A program made the translations under genes and the position numbers. Below, piece after piece: positions 1 to 6,422 of a stretch of 16,134 nucleotides of DNA. The notes beneath the pieces were generated by a model. That model was given only the letters and a program-made list of their open reading frames with translations. It was not told the origin of the DNA and did not search any database. How positions within the stretch are numbered: position 1 is the first letter of the stretch; each line of letters begins with the position of its first letter. Origin of the DNA: Deltaproteobacteria bacterium (lineage in GTDB: Bacteria > Desulfobacterota > DSM-4660 > Desulfatiglandales > HGW-15); contig CP070840.1 in assembly GCA_020342025.1 (NCBI GenBank), forward strand, positions 2,914,488 through 2,930,621, given 5' to 3'.

Positions 1-534
1 CTCTGAGACCAGCCGAAGGCCTTCCACCATAAAACCGGAAAGGCCGACCAGCAAAAGCCATGCCGGCACCAGGGCATCCTCCAACCGCCTCTCAAGCCGT
101 GTAACGCGTTGGATGTATCGACGAATGAGTGCCCACAGGATCCCTGTCAGGAGCATGAGCCCCCCCACCTCCATGGCCAGAGAAAAGACCAGATAAGGAG
201 TGCCAACTAAGAACGGAAGGAGATAGTGGTGGATAGTCAGCAAAGTAGTGCCGACGAAAAGGGACAAGAACCCCCAGAAAAGGAAAAGATGCATCATGCC
301 TGCGGCTATGTCGCCCTGAAGTACGCGTCGCCCCAGGAATGTATCGAGTATGGTCCTTTTGAGTGCGTCTCTTGAAAAATGAACGACCAGGGTTCCTGCG
401 TTCCTTTTCCATACCCAGATGGTGGCGGCCATGCCTGCCAGAAAAATCCCTGTGGCCAAGCCCGCTAACACGTAGAAGATCCAAACATCCTCGATCTGCC
501 AGAACGTGATACGATGGGGTGTCGTAGAAGCCAT
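1..534 (-). CDS. Membrane cytochrome b-like / HdrD-related Fe-S oxidoreductase, N-terminal part (cut by window edge)
   Basis: This open frame starts at ATG 534-532 and has no stop before base 1, so 178 N-terminal residues are present. Four hydrophobic segments are visible, at about residues 18-42, 80-102, 113-138 and 156-172, in a layout like the NarI/cytochrome b-type gamma domain. Motifs typical of the family are GMMHLFLFWGF (about 80-90, with H82 a likely heme ligand), FVGTTLL, and GFMVEGLRL near the fourth helix. In complete members this domain is fused to a cytoplasmic CCG/HdrD-like domain with Fe-S clusters. Such proteins have been proposed to pass electrons from electron-transferring flavoprotein to menaquinone in syntrophs and sulfate reducers. 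A GAGGAG ribosome site lies just before the start, at close spacing. The gene is divergent from the LysR regulator, which may control it. The C-terminal domain is outside the window, so the full function is inferred. Confidence 0.72.
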   Translation of the reverse strand, partial: MASTTPHRITFWQIEDVWIFYVLAGLATGIFLAGMAATIWVWKRNAGTLVVHFSRDALKRTILDTFLGRRVLQGDIAAGMMHLFLFWGFLSLFVGTTLLTIHHYLLPFLVGTPYLVFSLAMEVGGLMLLTGILWALIRRYIQRVTRLERRLEDALVPAWLLLVGLSGFMVEGLRLVSE

Positions 535-580
535 CTCTCCTCAGTCCCCAAATTCCTCAATGGCTAAATTCGTCTTGAGA

Positions 581-610
581 ATACTGATCGTTTTTCTATT
601 GACTTGTCAA
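581..610 (-). promoter_or_regulatory. Possible promoter for the divergent membrane oxidoreductase gene
   Basis: On the minus strand TTGACA (610-605) is followed after 18 bases by CAGTAT (586-581), about 45 bases before the start codon. The -35 matches consensus but the -10 is only moderate. The -35 lies in the same TTGAC-TT-GTCAA palindrome (599-610) that supplies the -35 of the plus-strand promoter, so the two promoters would compete for the same DNA. Confidence 0.35.
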
Positions 611-627
611 AGCAATTAATTTTATAT
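599..627 (+). promoter_or_regulatory. Sigma-70-type promoter of the LysR gene
   Basis: TTGACT (599-604) and TTATAT (622-627) are separated by 17 bases, close to the housekeeping consensus, and lie 30 bases before the LysR start codon. The expected transcription start, near 634, falls inside the LysR box at 632-646, which suggests autoregulation. The -35 is half of a TTGAC-TT-GTCAA inverted repeat. Confidence 0.6.
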
Positions 628-631
628 ATCC

Positions 632-646
632 ATAAGTTTTTCTTAT
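632..646. promoter_or_regulatory. LysR-type operator (ATAA-N7-TTAT, T-N11-A)
   Basis: The sequence is ATAAG-TTTTT-CTTAT, a perfect 5-bp inverted repeat with a 5-base centre. It fits the T-N11-A rule of LysR-type regulators (T633, A645) and the ATAA-N7-TTAT form described for some members such as CcpC. It sits at the predicted start of transcription of the LysR gene and ends 10 bases before its ATG, so binding there would be expected to repress the regulator's own gene. Confidence 0.55.
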
Positions 647-656
647 AGGTGATTTC

Positions 657-1544
657 ATGCAAGTCAATCTTAACCAACTCAGGGCCTTCTACTTTGCGGC
701 ACGGGAAAAGAGCGTCACAAAGGCCGCCGAGGTCCTCTATGTAACACAGCCAGCAGTCACCATGCAAATAAAGGCCCTTGAGCAGGCCCTTGGACTCAAG
801 CTGTTCAGGAAGTATGGCAAACAACTGGAACTGACGGAGGCAGGCAATGTCCTGTTCAGTTATGCGGAAAAGATGTTTGAGATCGCTGAGCAAATGGAGC
901 ATGCACTAAAGGGTTATAAGGAGTTGGCCAAAGGTTCCCTGACCATAGGCACAACCCGCAGCTTCGCCAGACACCTTATGCCAGGGCTTCTATCCCGTTT
1001 TCAGGAGAGTTTCCCCGGCGTGAAGGTCATCCTAAAGGAAGGAAGTTCGCAGGAGATTGCTGATGGTCTGGTTGATTTTAAATACGATTTGGGCATCATT
1101 GGCCGCCTTCCCACTCTGAACAGGTTAAAAGCCATTCCCTATACAAAAGAGGAGTTCTGCCTTGTGACATCGCCGCAACACAAATTTGCTGGGAAGGGGG
1201 AGGTATCTTACGAAGAACTGAAAAACGAGCCGATCATCATTAGAGAGCAAGGGTCTGGGGCTCGATATGCCATTCTCTCTTTGCTTCGATCAAAGGGTAT
1301 AGAGCCTTCGGTGCTCGTGGAGGCGGGAAGTGTGGAATTTATAAAAGAGTATGTCATGAAAGGGCAAGGGCTTTCTTTCCTGTACAGACCCGAAATAGAA
1401 ATGGAGGCCAAGATGGGTCTTCTCACGCGTCTACAGATGCAGGGTGGTCCGATTTTCGTGCAGACGGATATTGTCTTGCCTCGAGATGCAGGACTCTCGC
1501 CCTCTGCCCAGGCATTCCTCCGTTTGGCCGAGGGGGGATCGTAA
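657..1544 (+). CDS. LysR-family transcriptional regulator
   Basis: This is a 295-residue DNA-binding regulator of the usual LysR length. Residues 1-60 form the winged helix-turn-helix: the start MQVNLNQLRAFYFAA, the helix-turn-helix TKAAEVLYVTQPAVTMQIKA at about 21-40, and the LFRKYGK..LTEAG wing. Residues from about 90 to 290 form the periplasmic-binding-protein-like effector domain, starting at GSLTIGTTRS. It resembles the CysB/CbbR-like branch in general layout; the effector cannot be read. The start ATG follows AGGTGA (647-652) at 4-base spacing. Its neighbours are the divergent membrane oxidoreductase gene upstream and a separate promoter for the response regulator downstream. The operator at 632-646 suggests autoregulation and possible control of the divergent gene. 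Confidence 0.93.
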   Translation: MQVNLNQLRAFYFAAREKSVTKAAEVLYVTQPAVTMQIKALEQALGLKLFRKYGKQLELTEAGNVLFSYAEKMFEIAEQMEHALKGYKELAKGSLTIGTTRSFARHLMPGLLSRFQESFPGVKVILKEGSSQEIADGLVDFKYDLGIIGRLPTLNRLKAIPYTKEEFCLVTSPQHKFAGKGEVSYEELKNEPIIIREQGSGARYAILSLLRSKGIEPSVLVEAGSVEFIKEYVMKGQGLSFLYRPEIEMEAKMGLLTRLQMQGGPIFVQTDIVLPRDAGLSPSAQAFLRLAEGGS

Positions 1545-1687
1545 TATCTCGTACATCGTGCCGGAGCAAATTCCCAACCTTACAGAGAAGTGGAAGAAAG
1601 ACCCCAGTTCCCGAGGCTTATGGCATAGCCTCTCTTGTGCAAGACCACAAGGATCCTTGGGAGCGCATATAAAATCGACAGTTGTTT

Positions 1688-1716
1688 TTGACGGGCCAGA
1701 TATTCCCTGCTATAAG
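1688..1716 (+). promoter_or_regulatory. Promoter of the response-regulator gene
   Basis: TTGACG (1688-1693) and TATAAG (1711-1716) are separated by exactly 17 bases, 41 bases before the ATG at 1758. The 213-base gap after the LysR gene also holds a perfect 12-bp palindrome, CAAGGATCCTTG (1648-1659), upstream of this promoter; its meaning is unknown. I see no coding sequence in the gap. Confidence 0.6.
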
Positions 1717-1757
1717 AAACGAAATTCCTGAACGGACGATAGGGAGGGGTAAGAGAA

Positions 1758-2267
1758 ATGAACTCGGAGAGTCCTTTAAAAGATAAGATCATTCTGGTGG
1801 TGGATGATGAACCAGATGTCCTGGATACGGTGGAGGAAATGCTGGACATGTGCGTCATTCACAAGGCGGCGGATTACGAAACGGCTCTTCAATACCTTTC
1901 AACCCATGCCTATGATGTGGTGGTTTTAGATATAATGGGTGTAAATGGCTTCGAACTCCTCAAAAACGCAGAGGCCAGAGGTTTCCCAACCGTTATGCTT
2001 ACAGCCCATGCCGTGACGCCGGAGGCCCTGAAGAAATCTATCAGTCTGGGGGCTGTCTCCTTCCTGCCCAAAGATGAAATGACGGAACTGAGAGATTTGC
2101 TCGAAGATGTGGTTCTTGGTGGGGGCAAACGACTCTGGTGGCTGAAATCTTTTGATCGTTTAGGTCCCTATTTTGACGAGCGATTCGGCGCCAGTTGGAA
2201 GGAGAAGGATAGGTTTTTTAAGGAGTTTGAAGAATCACTTAGGCAGGCAAAAGAGGAAGAGGAGTGA
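1758..2267 (+). CDS. Stand-alone response-regulator receiver protein
   Basis: A 169-residue phospho-acceptor protein. Residues 10-120 are a CheY-like receiver domain: acidic pocket D16 and D17 in VVDDEPD, phospho-acceptor D58 in VVVLDIM, T82 in VMLTAH, and K105 in FLPK. All key residues are present, so it should be phosphorylatable. After the receiver there is no DNA-binding or enzymatic output domain, only about 45 residues starting LWWLKSFDRLGPYFDERFG and ending in a charged helix (residues 147-169). It probably works through protein-protein contact. No histidine kinase gene is in the window. The start ATG follows a purine-rich GGGAGGGG stretch. The next gene begins 36 bases after the stop and may be co-transcribed. 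Confidence 0.88.
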   Translation: MNSESPLKDKIILVVDDEPDVLDTVEEMLDMCVIHKAADYETALQYLSTHAYDVVVLDIMGVNGFELLKNAEARGFPTVMLTAHAVTPEALKKSISLGAVSFLPKDEMTELRDLLEDVVLGGGKRLWWLKSFDRLGPYFDERFGASWKEKDRFFKEFEESLRQAKEEEE

Positions 2268-2303
2268 GTGGGCTACAGCAATCCAGGACAAAAGGAGGAC
2301 AAG

Positions 2304-2588
2304 GTGGTCAAGGTGATATTTTTCTATGATGCCCCAGAAGAGAAGCAGAAAGCATACCTTGAGGTGACGGCCCAAAAGATCAAACCTTTTTGGGAATCCA
2401 ACGGCTGTGACTCATACAATGTCTGGAAAGTTGATGGGAGTCAGACTGCTTTTGTTAAGGAGATGATCTTCAAGGACGAGCCCACCATGAAGAGAAGCTT
2501 GTCTCTTGAAACGGCCGAACCCATTAAGGAACTTTTTCATGGCTTTGTGAAGAATATCTCGCGCAAAATTTGTACCCAGAAGATATAA
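2304..2588 (+). CDS. Small protein of unknown function, possibly a dimeric alpha/beta-barrel fold
   Basis: I do not recognise this family. The frame is open from 2268 (GTG), but the GTG at 2304 follows a perfect AGGAGG (2293-2298) at 5-base spacing and gives a protein that begins with a beta strand, MVKVIFFYDAPEEK, so 2304 is chosen (94 residues). The pattern is a strand, a long helix (EEKQKAYLEVTAQKIKPFWE), a strand (SYNVWKVDGSQTAFVKEMIF), and an amphipathic helix, like the ferredoxin-like dimeric alpha/beta-barrel (ABM-type) proteins. There is no signal peptide or membrane segment. It follows the response regulator by 36 bases and may be its partner; that link is inference from position only. 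Confidence 0.7.
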   Translation: MVKVIFFYDAPEEKQKAYLEVTAQKIKPFWESNGCDSYNVWKVDGSQTAFVKEMIFKDEPTMKRSLSLETAEPIKELFHGFVKNISRKICTQKI

Positions 2589-2672
2589 ATCGATTTTATC
2601 CCCTAAGGAGTCGGTGACCATAGCACTTCACGCTTCCAATCTGCCCCATTTATCGAGGCCCTTGAGAACTAG

Positions 2673-2862
2673 TGTCGCGTCCCAAAAGATCTTCGCATAA
2701 GTAGACCCTTCATTAGAGGTCATTGCGACCCCCGATCCAGTAGGGGGAAAGCAATCTCATTTTGTGAAAGCCACCTTTTTCGCTAGGTTGCAAGAGATTG
2801 CTTCGTCGCCTGCCGCTCCTCGCAATGACTTATATTCTTAAGGTTATTTTAGGGACGCGATA
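2673..2862. mobile_element. MITE-like element with terminal inverted repeats and CTAG flanks
   Basis: The ends are TGTCGCGTCCC (2673-2683) and GGGACGCGATA (2852-2862), inverted repeats matching at 10 of 11 positions. Both sides carry CTAG (2669-2672 and 2863-2866), which would be a 4-bp target duplication; because CTAG is itself a palindrome it could instead belong to the inverted repeat. The 190-bp element has no coding capacity and an internal hairpin (see the repeat at 2719-2829). It fills nearly all of the 302-base gap between the small protein and the convergent DUF89 gene. No transposase is present, so mobility would depend on an element elsewhere. Confidence 0.6.
2719..2829. repeat. 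Palindromic interspersed-type repeat inside the MITE-like element
   Basis: Two perfect 10-bp inverted pairs are nested. GTCATTGCGA (2719-2728) pairs with TCGCAATGAC (2820-2829), and AAGCAATCTC (2749-2758) pairs with GAGATTGCTT (2794-2803). From memory, GTCATTGCGA...GAAGCAATCTC palindromes are common dispersed repeats in many bacterial genomes, including deltaproteobacteria. Lying between convergent genes, the hairpin could also serve as a two-way transcription stop, although it has no clear T-run. Confidence 0.7.
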
Positions 2863-2890
2863 CTAGGAAGTCAGGGAAACCCTTCAAACC

Positions 2891-3754
2891 CTACTCAAGT
2901 CTCATGACGAAGCACCCTTTATCCGCACCTAGGCGTTGAGCGATTGGCGCACATTTAATCTTCAACATATAGACACTCGATTTTCCCTCTACTTCGTCCT
3001 TCAAAGCCTCGAAATTACCCGTGCCTTTACTGATTATGAGGTCACTCTGCGTGAAAGCTTCAGCCAAAGGTGGCGAGCTTTCGCTTGGCACAAACAGCCC
3101 TTTCGTTGTGAATATGTTATCAACAAGCTTATCCAGGCCAAAGAAGGAGGCATCTTCCATTGCGGCGTCCTCGAAAAGGTGGGGTCCCCTCACAATGAGA
3201 TTCACTTTTAAGCCTATTTCCTTGAGTTGGGCTATGAGGAGGGAGTCGAATCCTATCTCGCCGGCGTTGTCCGCCGCATACAGAATCTGAGCGGCCCCTC
3301 GAACCGCTTCATAGATATCCCCCATCAGGAGAGGGGACGGATTGTTCCCCTCAATGATCCCCTGCACCTCATGAAAGGCAAAGCCGTCTGAAGGCGCACC
3401 AATAGGTGCCACATTGCCTGCTGATGCAAGGCTGCATGCCCTTTCAAAACGTTCCCGAGACGTCTTTCCTTTGGAGATAAAGTCTTTAGCTGCCGGTAAC
3501 AAACCAAGGACAAATTGATTGTTTTTGGACTTGAGCTCTGCATAGTAATTTGGGCAGGCGGAGGTGAAATCATAAATGGAATGGATTGTCTTATTACAGA
3601 CCATCCCCAGATTAGCTGTGGAATGGAAATCGGCGGAGAGCACATTCAGAATTCTTTTTATGAATTCAAAACGTTCTCTTTCACTCACATCCTCTGCTAC
3701 TCTCTCATAAAGCCAGCGTATTATGCAGAAGGCACACTCTGCAGATGGTTTCAT
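2891..3754 (-). CDS. DUF89 / ARMT1-like family protein (putative metal-dependent damage-control phosphatase)
   Basis: A 287-residue protein of the DUF89 family (AF1104-like, the CxxC-containing prokaryotic branch). Visible marks are C7 and C10 in ECAFC near the N-terminus; a helical first half; ASAGN at 111-113 region; the metal/active-site strand-loop YAADNAGEIGFD (159-170) with D162, N163 and D170; EDAAMEDA (195-202); and SKGTGNFE (242-249). Family members are metal-dependent phosphatases thought to hydrolyse damaged or unwanted phospho-metabolites; the substrate here is unknown. The start is ATG 3754, with AAGGAGGG about 11 bases upstream, a long but usable spacing. It is the last gene of the minus-strand group, 118 bases after SDR1. 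A role in cleaning up side products of a phosphorylating pathway would fit the dikinase genes at 10144-13011, but that is speculation. Confidence 0.82.
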   Translation of the reverse strand: MKPSAECAFCIIRWLYERVAEDVSERERFEFIKRILNVLSADFHSTANLGMVCNKTIHSIYDFTSACPNYYAELKSKNNQFVLGLLPAAKDFISKGKTSRERFERACSLASAGNVAPIGAPSDGFAFHEVQGIIEGNNPSPLLMGDIYEAVRGAAQILYAADNAGEIGFDSLLIAQLKEIGLKVNLIVRGPHLFEDAAMEDASFFGLDKLVDNIFTTKGLFVPSESSPPLAEAFTQSDLIISKGTGNFEALKDEVEGKSSVYMLKIKCAPIAQRLGADKGCFVMRLE

Positions 3755-3816
3755 ATCAGAAATTTCCCTCCTTGTAGAGAAGACCTATATAATCGATCAG
3801 ATGGCTAGGGACTTCA

Positions 3817-3850
3817 CCTCCTGATCTCAGTATAGGCCAGAATCAGGAGG
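3817..3850. repeat. Inverted repeat between SDR1 and the DUF89 gene
   Basis: CCTCCTGAT (3817-3825) and ATCAGGAGG (3842-3850) are perfect 9-bp arms around a 16-base loop. In the minus-strand transcript this forms a stable stem between the two genes, without a following T-run. Part of a stem carries AGGAGG, but no start codon follows at useful distance. It may protect or process the mRNA, or partly terminate it. Confidence 0.45.
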
Positions 3851-3872
3851 AGTAAGGGTGGAGGTGAATTTG

Positions 3873-4628
3873 CTAGTGCATAAATCGGCCTCCATCAATG
3901 ACCAGGGCTTGTCCTGTGATAAAATCGCTTTCATCGCTAGCGAGGAATATGACCGCTCCAACCAGATCCTTAGGCTGCTCAAGTCGGCCGAGTGGTGTGC
4001 GACTTACATCATACTTTGTAATATCATCGATTATCGTCCTACCCGCTTCAGTGTCTGTGAGACCCGGTGCTAGGGCGTTGACGCAGATGCCATATGGACC
4101 CAGTTCAGCGGCTAAGGCTCTAGTAAAACTAACGATTCCACCCTTTGACGTTACATAATGGATGAAATTCTTTGACCCGGTAAAGGCGGTTTCAGAAGAA
4201 AGGTTTATGATCTTACCCTTCTTCTGCTTTTTCATCTGGGGAAATACGGCCCTGGCACACAAAAAGGGCCCCCTCAAATTAACGGCCATCAACTTGTCCC
4301 ATTCCGCGGGCGGGATCTCCATAAAGGGTTTACGTCGTATTCCATAGAACATGGCCGCATTATTAATCAAGATGTCTATCCGGCCAAACACCTTTATCGT
4401 CTCTTCTGCCATAAGAATGGTTTCATCCTCGGAGGTCACATCCACTTTTACGGATATGGCAGAACCTCCAGTTGTCCTGATCTCTTGCGCCGTTTCTTTA
4501 GCCTCCTTATCCAGGACATCTGCAAGAACTACCATAGCGCCCTCGCCCGCCATAGCCAAGGAGAATGCCTTCCCTAGGCCCCTCGCACCCCCGGTGACGA
4601 TTGCAACCTTCTCTTTCAGTCTTCCCAT
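3873..4628 (-). CDS. Short-chain dehydrogenase/reductase SDR1
   Basis: A 251-residue classical SDR oxidoreductase of full family length. Visible motifs: the dinucleotide loop TGGARGLG (12-19), D37 at the end of strand 2, which favours NAD(H) over NADP(H), NNAA (89-92), and the catalytic S145, Y158 and K162 (YVTSK). FabG-like members oxidise secondary alcohols or reduce the ketones; the substrate is not readable. The start ATG follows GAGGAGG at about 5-base spacing. It begins 14 bases after the UPF0261 gene, so the two are co-transcribed. Its closest relative in the window is SDR2 (8881-9636): same length, no gaps, about 72% identical by hand count (182 of 251). The most divergent block is residues 21-60 and the catalytic core is nearly identical. 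Confidence 0.93.
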   Translation of the reverse strand: MGRLKEKVAIVTGGARGLGKAFSLAMAGEGAMVVLADVLDKEAKETAQEIRTTGGSAISVKVDVTSEDETILMAEETIKVFGRIDILINNAAMFYGIRRKPFMEIPPAEWDKLMAVNLRGPFLCARAVFPQMKKQKKGKIINLSSETAFTGSKNFIHYVTSKGGIVSFTRALAAELGPYGICVNALAPGLTDTEAGRTIIDDITKYDVSRTPLGRLEQPKDLVGAVIFLASDESDFITGQALVIDGGRFMH

Positions 4629-4642
4629 TTTTCCTCCTCATG

Positions 4643-5860
4643 TTACCGAAAAATTCGAAGCACTATCTCGAAAACCTGTTCAGCATATTCAGGGTCGTTA
4701 ATATGGCAATCCATACTTACGAACTCAATATCCGAGTTGAGTTCATCCCGCAGTGTATTTACAAAAATCCTTCTCCCTTCAGGATCATAAAAGAAGGCTC
4801 CGGGTCGGTCGTATTCAAAGAAACCCTCTTCAGGGATCACGACTGCCACGGGTCCCTTTGACCTGTTCAACCGCCTGGCCATTATCCTGGCCACGTCCGC
4901 CATCTCCGTTTTTGTTGCCTTTATGCCCGACGCAATCTCATTGTGCCACTTTGCCGGTCTCCCTTTAAACCGCTCGGGCAGGTCTTCCAAGGAACCCCAG
5001 GGAAAAGCACCTATTCCACCCGGCGCTACCACCTGCGGGATTCCCATTTGGGCCGCGGCCTTTAATCTTCCAGGTGAGCAGCAATATCCCCCGCAGTGTT
5101 CAGCCAAAACTTCCTGAGGGCAGAGATCGAGTACGCCATCCACCATACCTTCCATAATCAGTCGTTCCATGATCGCCCCTTGCATACTCACAGAATGAAA
5201 GACAGCGACCTCGTAGCCCTCCCTTTCCAAGGCCTCTTTCACTGGCGAGGCATACTTAAGATATGATCCTCCTAAGGTGGTCATTGCGATAAAGGGAATA
5301 CCTTCTTCCTGTACGTCTTGCTCACTTTCAACGGCACATGCCACGGCAAGGGCGGCCTTCGTGAGGTCCTTTTTTACCACTCGATTTAGGCCCCAAAGAT
5401 CAGTCGCAACTTGGACCATCACGATATCGCTGTGCACAGCCGGGGGTGTGACGAAATAGGAGAGGGCCACAGTGGAGGCCAGCACCTTTGTAACGCCTAT
5501 GGGCAGTTTTCGGAACACTCTGAGGGCGAGGGCTGTCCCCATGGTTCCGCCCAGGGCAATGACGCCATCAAAATCTCCCTTTTCAAAATGTTCCGCGACA
5601 ATCCGTTCAGCCCCTTTGGCCATCTCGCCCATGGCCCTGGCCTCGTCTCCAAAGGAGAGTAACTCCTGCAGGGTGCGGGAAGCGGCCCCGGCCACTTCAG
5701 GGCTGGGGAAATCTGCGCGCAGCGGGGACTTCCCTGTAACGCCCACATCCATCACCAGGGTTCTGACGCCTCTTTCCTCAATGAGGTTTTTGACAAATAG
5801 GGCCTCTTGGCCCTTTGTATCGAGGGTGGCAATGAAAAGAATAGTCTTCTGCTTTTTCAT
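4643..5860 (-). CDS. Tm-1-like ATP-binding / UPF0261 family protein
   Basis: A protein of 405 residues, the usual length for the UPF0261 family, related to the N-terminal part of plant Tm-1. It begins with the family signature KKQKTILFIATLDTKGQEA. Further marks are IALGGTMGTALALRV, KVLASTVALSYFV, HSDIVMV, FHSVSMQGAIMERL, GVLDLCPQEVLAEHCGG, and the C-terminal FFYDPEGRRIFVNTLRDEL. The biochemical reaction in bacteria is not established, although members bind ATP. I place the start at ATG 5860 because the family begins right there and GGAG lies 7 bases upstream. An in-frame GTG at 5878, with GGGGGAG upstream, would add six residues (MIWRNS). It is the first gene of the minus-strand operon with SDR1. 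The start lies in a hairpin (see 5859-5873). Confidence 0.85.
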   Translation of the reverse strand: MKKQKTILFIATLDTKGQEALFVKNLIEERGVRTLVMDVGVTGKSPLRADFPSPEVAGAASRTLQELLSFGDEARAMGEMAKGAERIVAEHFEKGDFDGVIALGGTMGTALALRVFRKLPIGVTKVLASTVALSYFVTPPAVHSDIVMVQVATDLWGLNRVVKKDLTKAALAVACAVESEQDVQEEGIPFIAMTTLGGSYLKYASPVKEALEREGYEVAVFHSVSMQGAIMERLIMEGMVDGVLDLCPQEVLAEHCGGYCCSPGRLKAAAQMGIPQVVAPGGIGAFPWGSLEDLPERFKGRPAKWHNEIASGIKATKTEMADVARIMARRLNRSKGPVAVVIPEEGFFEYDRPGAFFYDPEGRRIFVNTLRDELNSDIEFVSMDCHINDPEYAEQVFEIVLRIFR

Positions 5861-5873
5861 GGAGTTTCTCCAT
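5859..5873 (-). promoter_or_regulatory. Hairpin pairing the ribosome site with the start codon of the UPF0261 gene
   Basis: ATGGAG-TTT-CTCCAT is a perfect 6-bp inverted repeat with a 3-base loop. In the minus-strand mRNA the Shine-Dalgarno GGAG pairs with the CUCC directly before AUG 5860, and the stem includes the A and U of the start codon. It could lower or tune translation. If GTG 5878 is the true start, the hairpin lies inside the coding region and this reading fails. Confidence 0.4.
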
Positions 5874-5878
5874 ATCAC

Positions 5879-6422
5879 GCGCTCCCCCTTCGACCCGAGC
5901 CTTTAGTCGGCAGGGCGAGCACTTCATCATCATCCAGAAGATTTGAAAAATGCCAACATAGCAGGCTTTTCTGCTATAGCAAAGGAGAAAGAATTCAGAT
6001 GCAGGAAGGCTCTCTTGGTTGACATTCGGGAAACTCCATTTATGGAGCACGAAGCCCTATAAGTCAAGAAAGACAAACCAGACCTGAGCGGGGAGCATTT
6101 CCATCTCAAATAAAAAATAAATGCATCTTAATAGGAGCATGGCGGCAAAGATGTTAGGTTGAACTTCTAAGCCATGTCAGACCGGTATTCTGTGAGAAAC
6201 TGAAGATGAAATATTGGGGCCTTTCTGGTTGACAATTTGGAAACGTCATAATAGCTTCGGAAAGGTTTTTTCCAGAACAGAATTCCATTTGAAAGGCTTT
6301 GAATGATAAGGGATTTGAGGGGGAATATCATTTTCCACAGACGGGCCTATGCCTGAGATGATACTGAAGGAACATTTAGGCCTTTGTTTAGAAGGTGAAC
6401 AGCTTTCGGAAGGAGGAACCAG
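5879..6422. promoter_or_regulatory. Divergent control region with a dyad and direct repeats
   Basis: This 544-base region separates the minus-strand operon from the FAD oxidoreductase 1 operon. It holds a perfect dyad ATAGCAG-GCTTTT-CTGCTAT (5958-5977), a 14-base inverted repeat CTCCAT-TT-ATGGAG (6034-6047), and two direct repeats starting TGGTTGACA, at 6016-6039 and 6226-6249 (19 of 24 matching), spaced exactly 210 bp apart. Both direct repeats contain TTGACA, but neither has a convincing -10 at normal spacing. A short frame, 6349-6426 (25 codons), overlaps the FAD gene start as ATGA. I see no recognisable gene here; the dyad and repeats look like regulator binding sites. Confidence 0.45.

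Noticed and set aside
92..484. A 130-codon minus-strand frame near the left edge.
   Set aside because: The same strand in another frame encodes a clear membrane protein, open from 534 to the window edge; this frame is its shadow.
2268..2303. GTG 2268 as start of the small protein.
   Set aside because: No ribosome site at suitable distance, whereas GTG 2304 has a perfect AGGAGG at 5-base spacing.
6229..6254. TTGACA with CATAAT or TAATAG as the promoter of FAD oxidoreductase 1.
   Set aside because: Spacers are only 12-14 bases, too short for a sigma-70 promoter. The TTGACA is better seen as part of a direct repeat.
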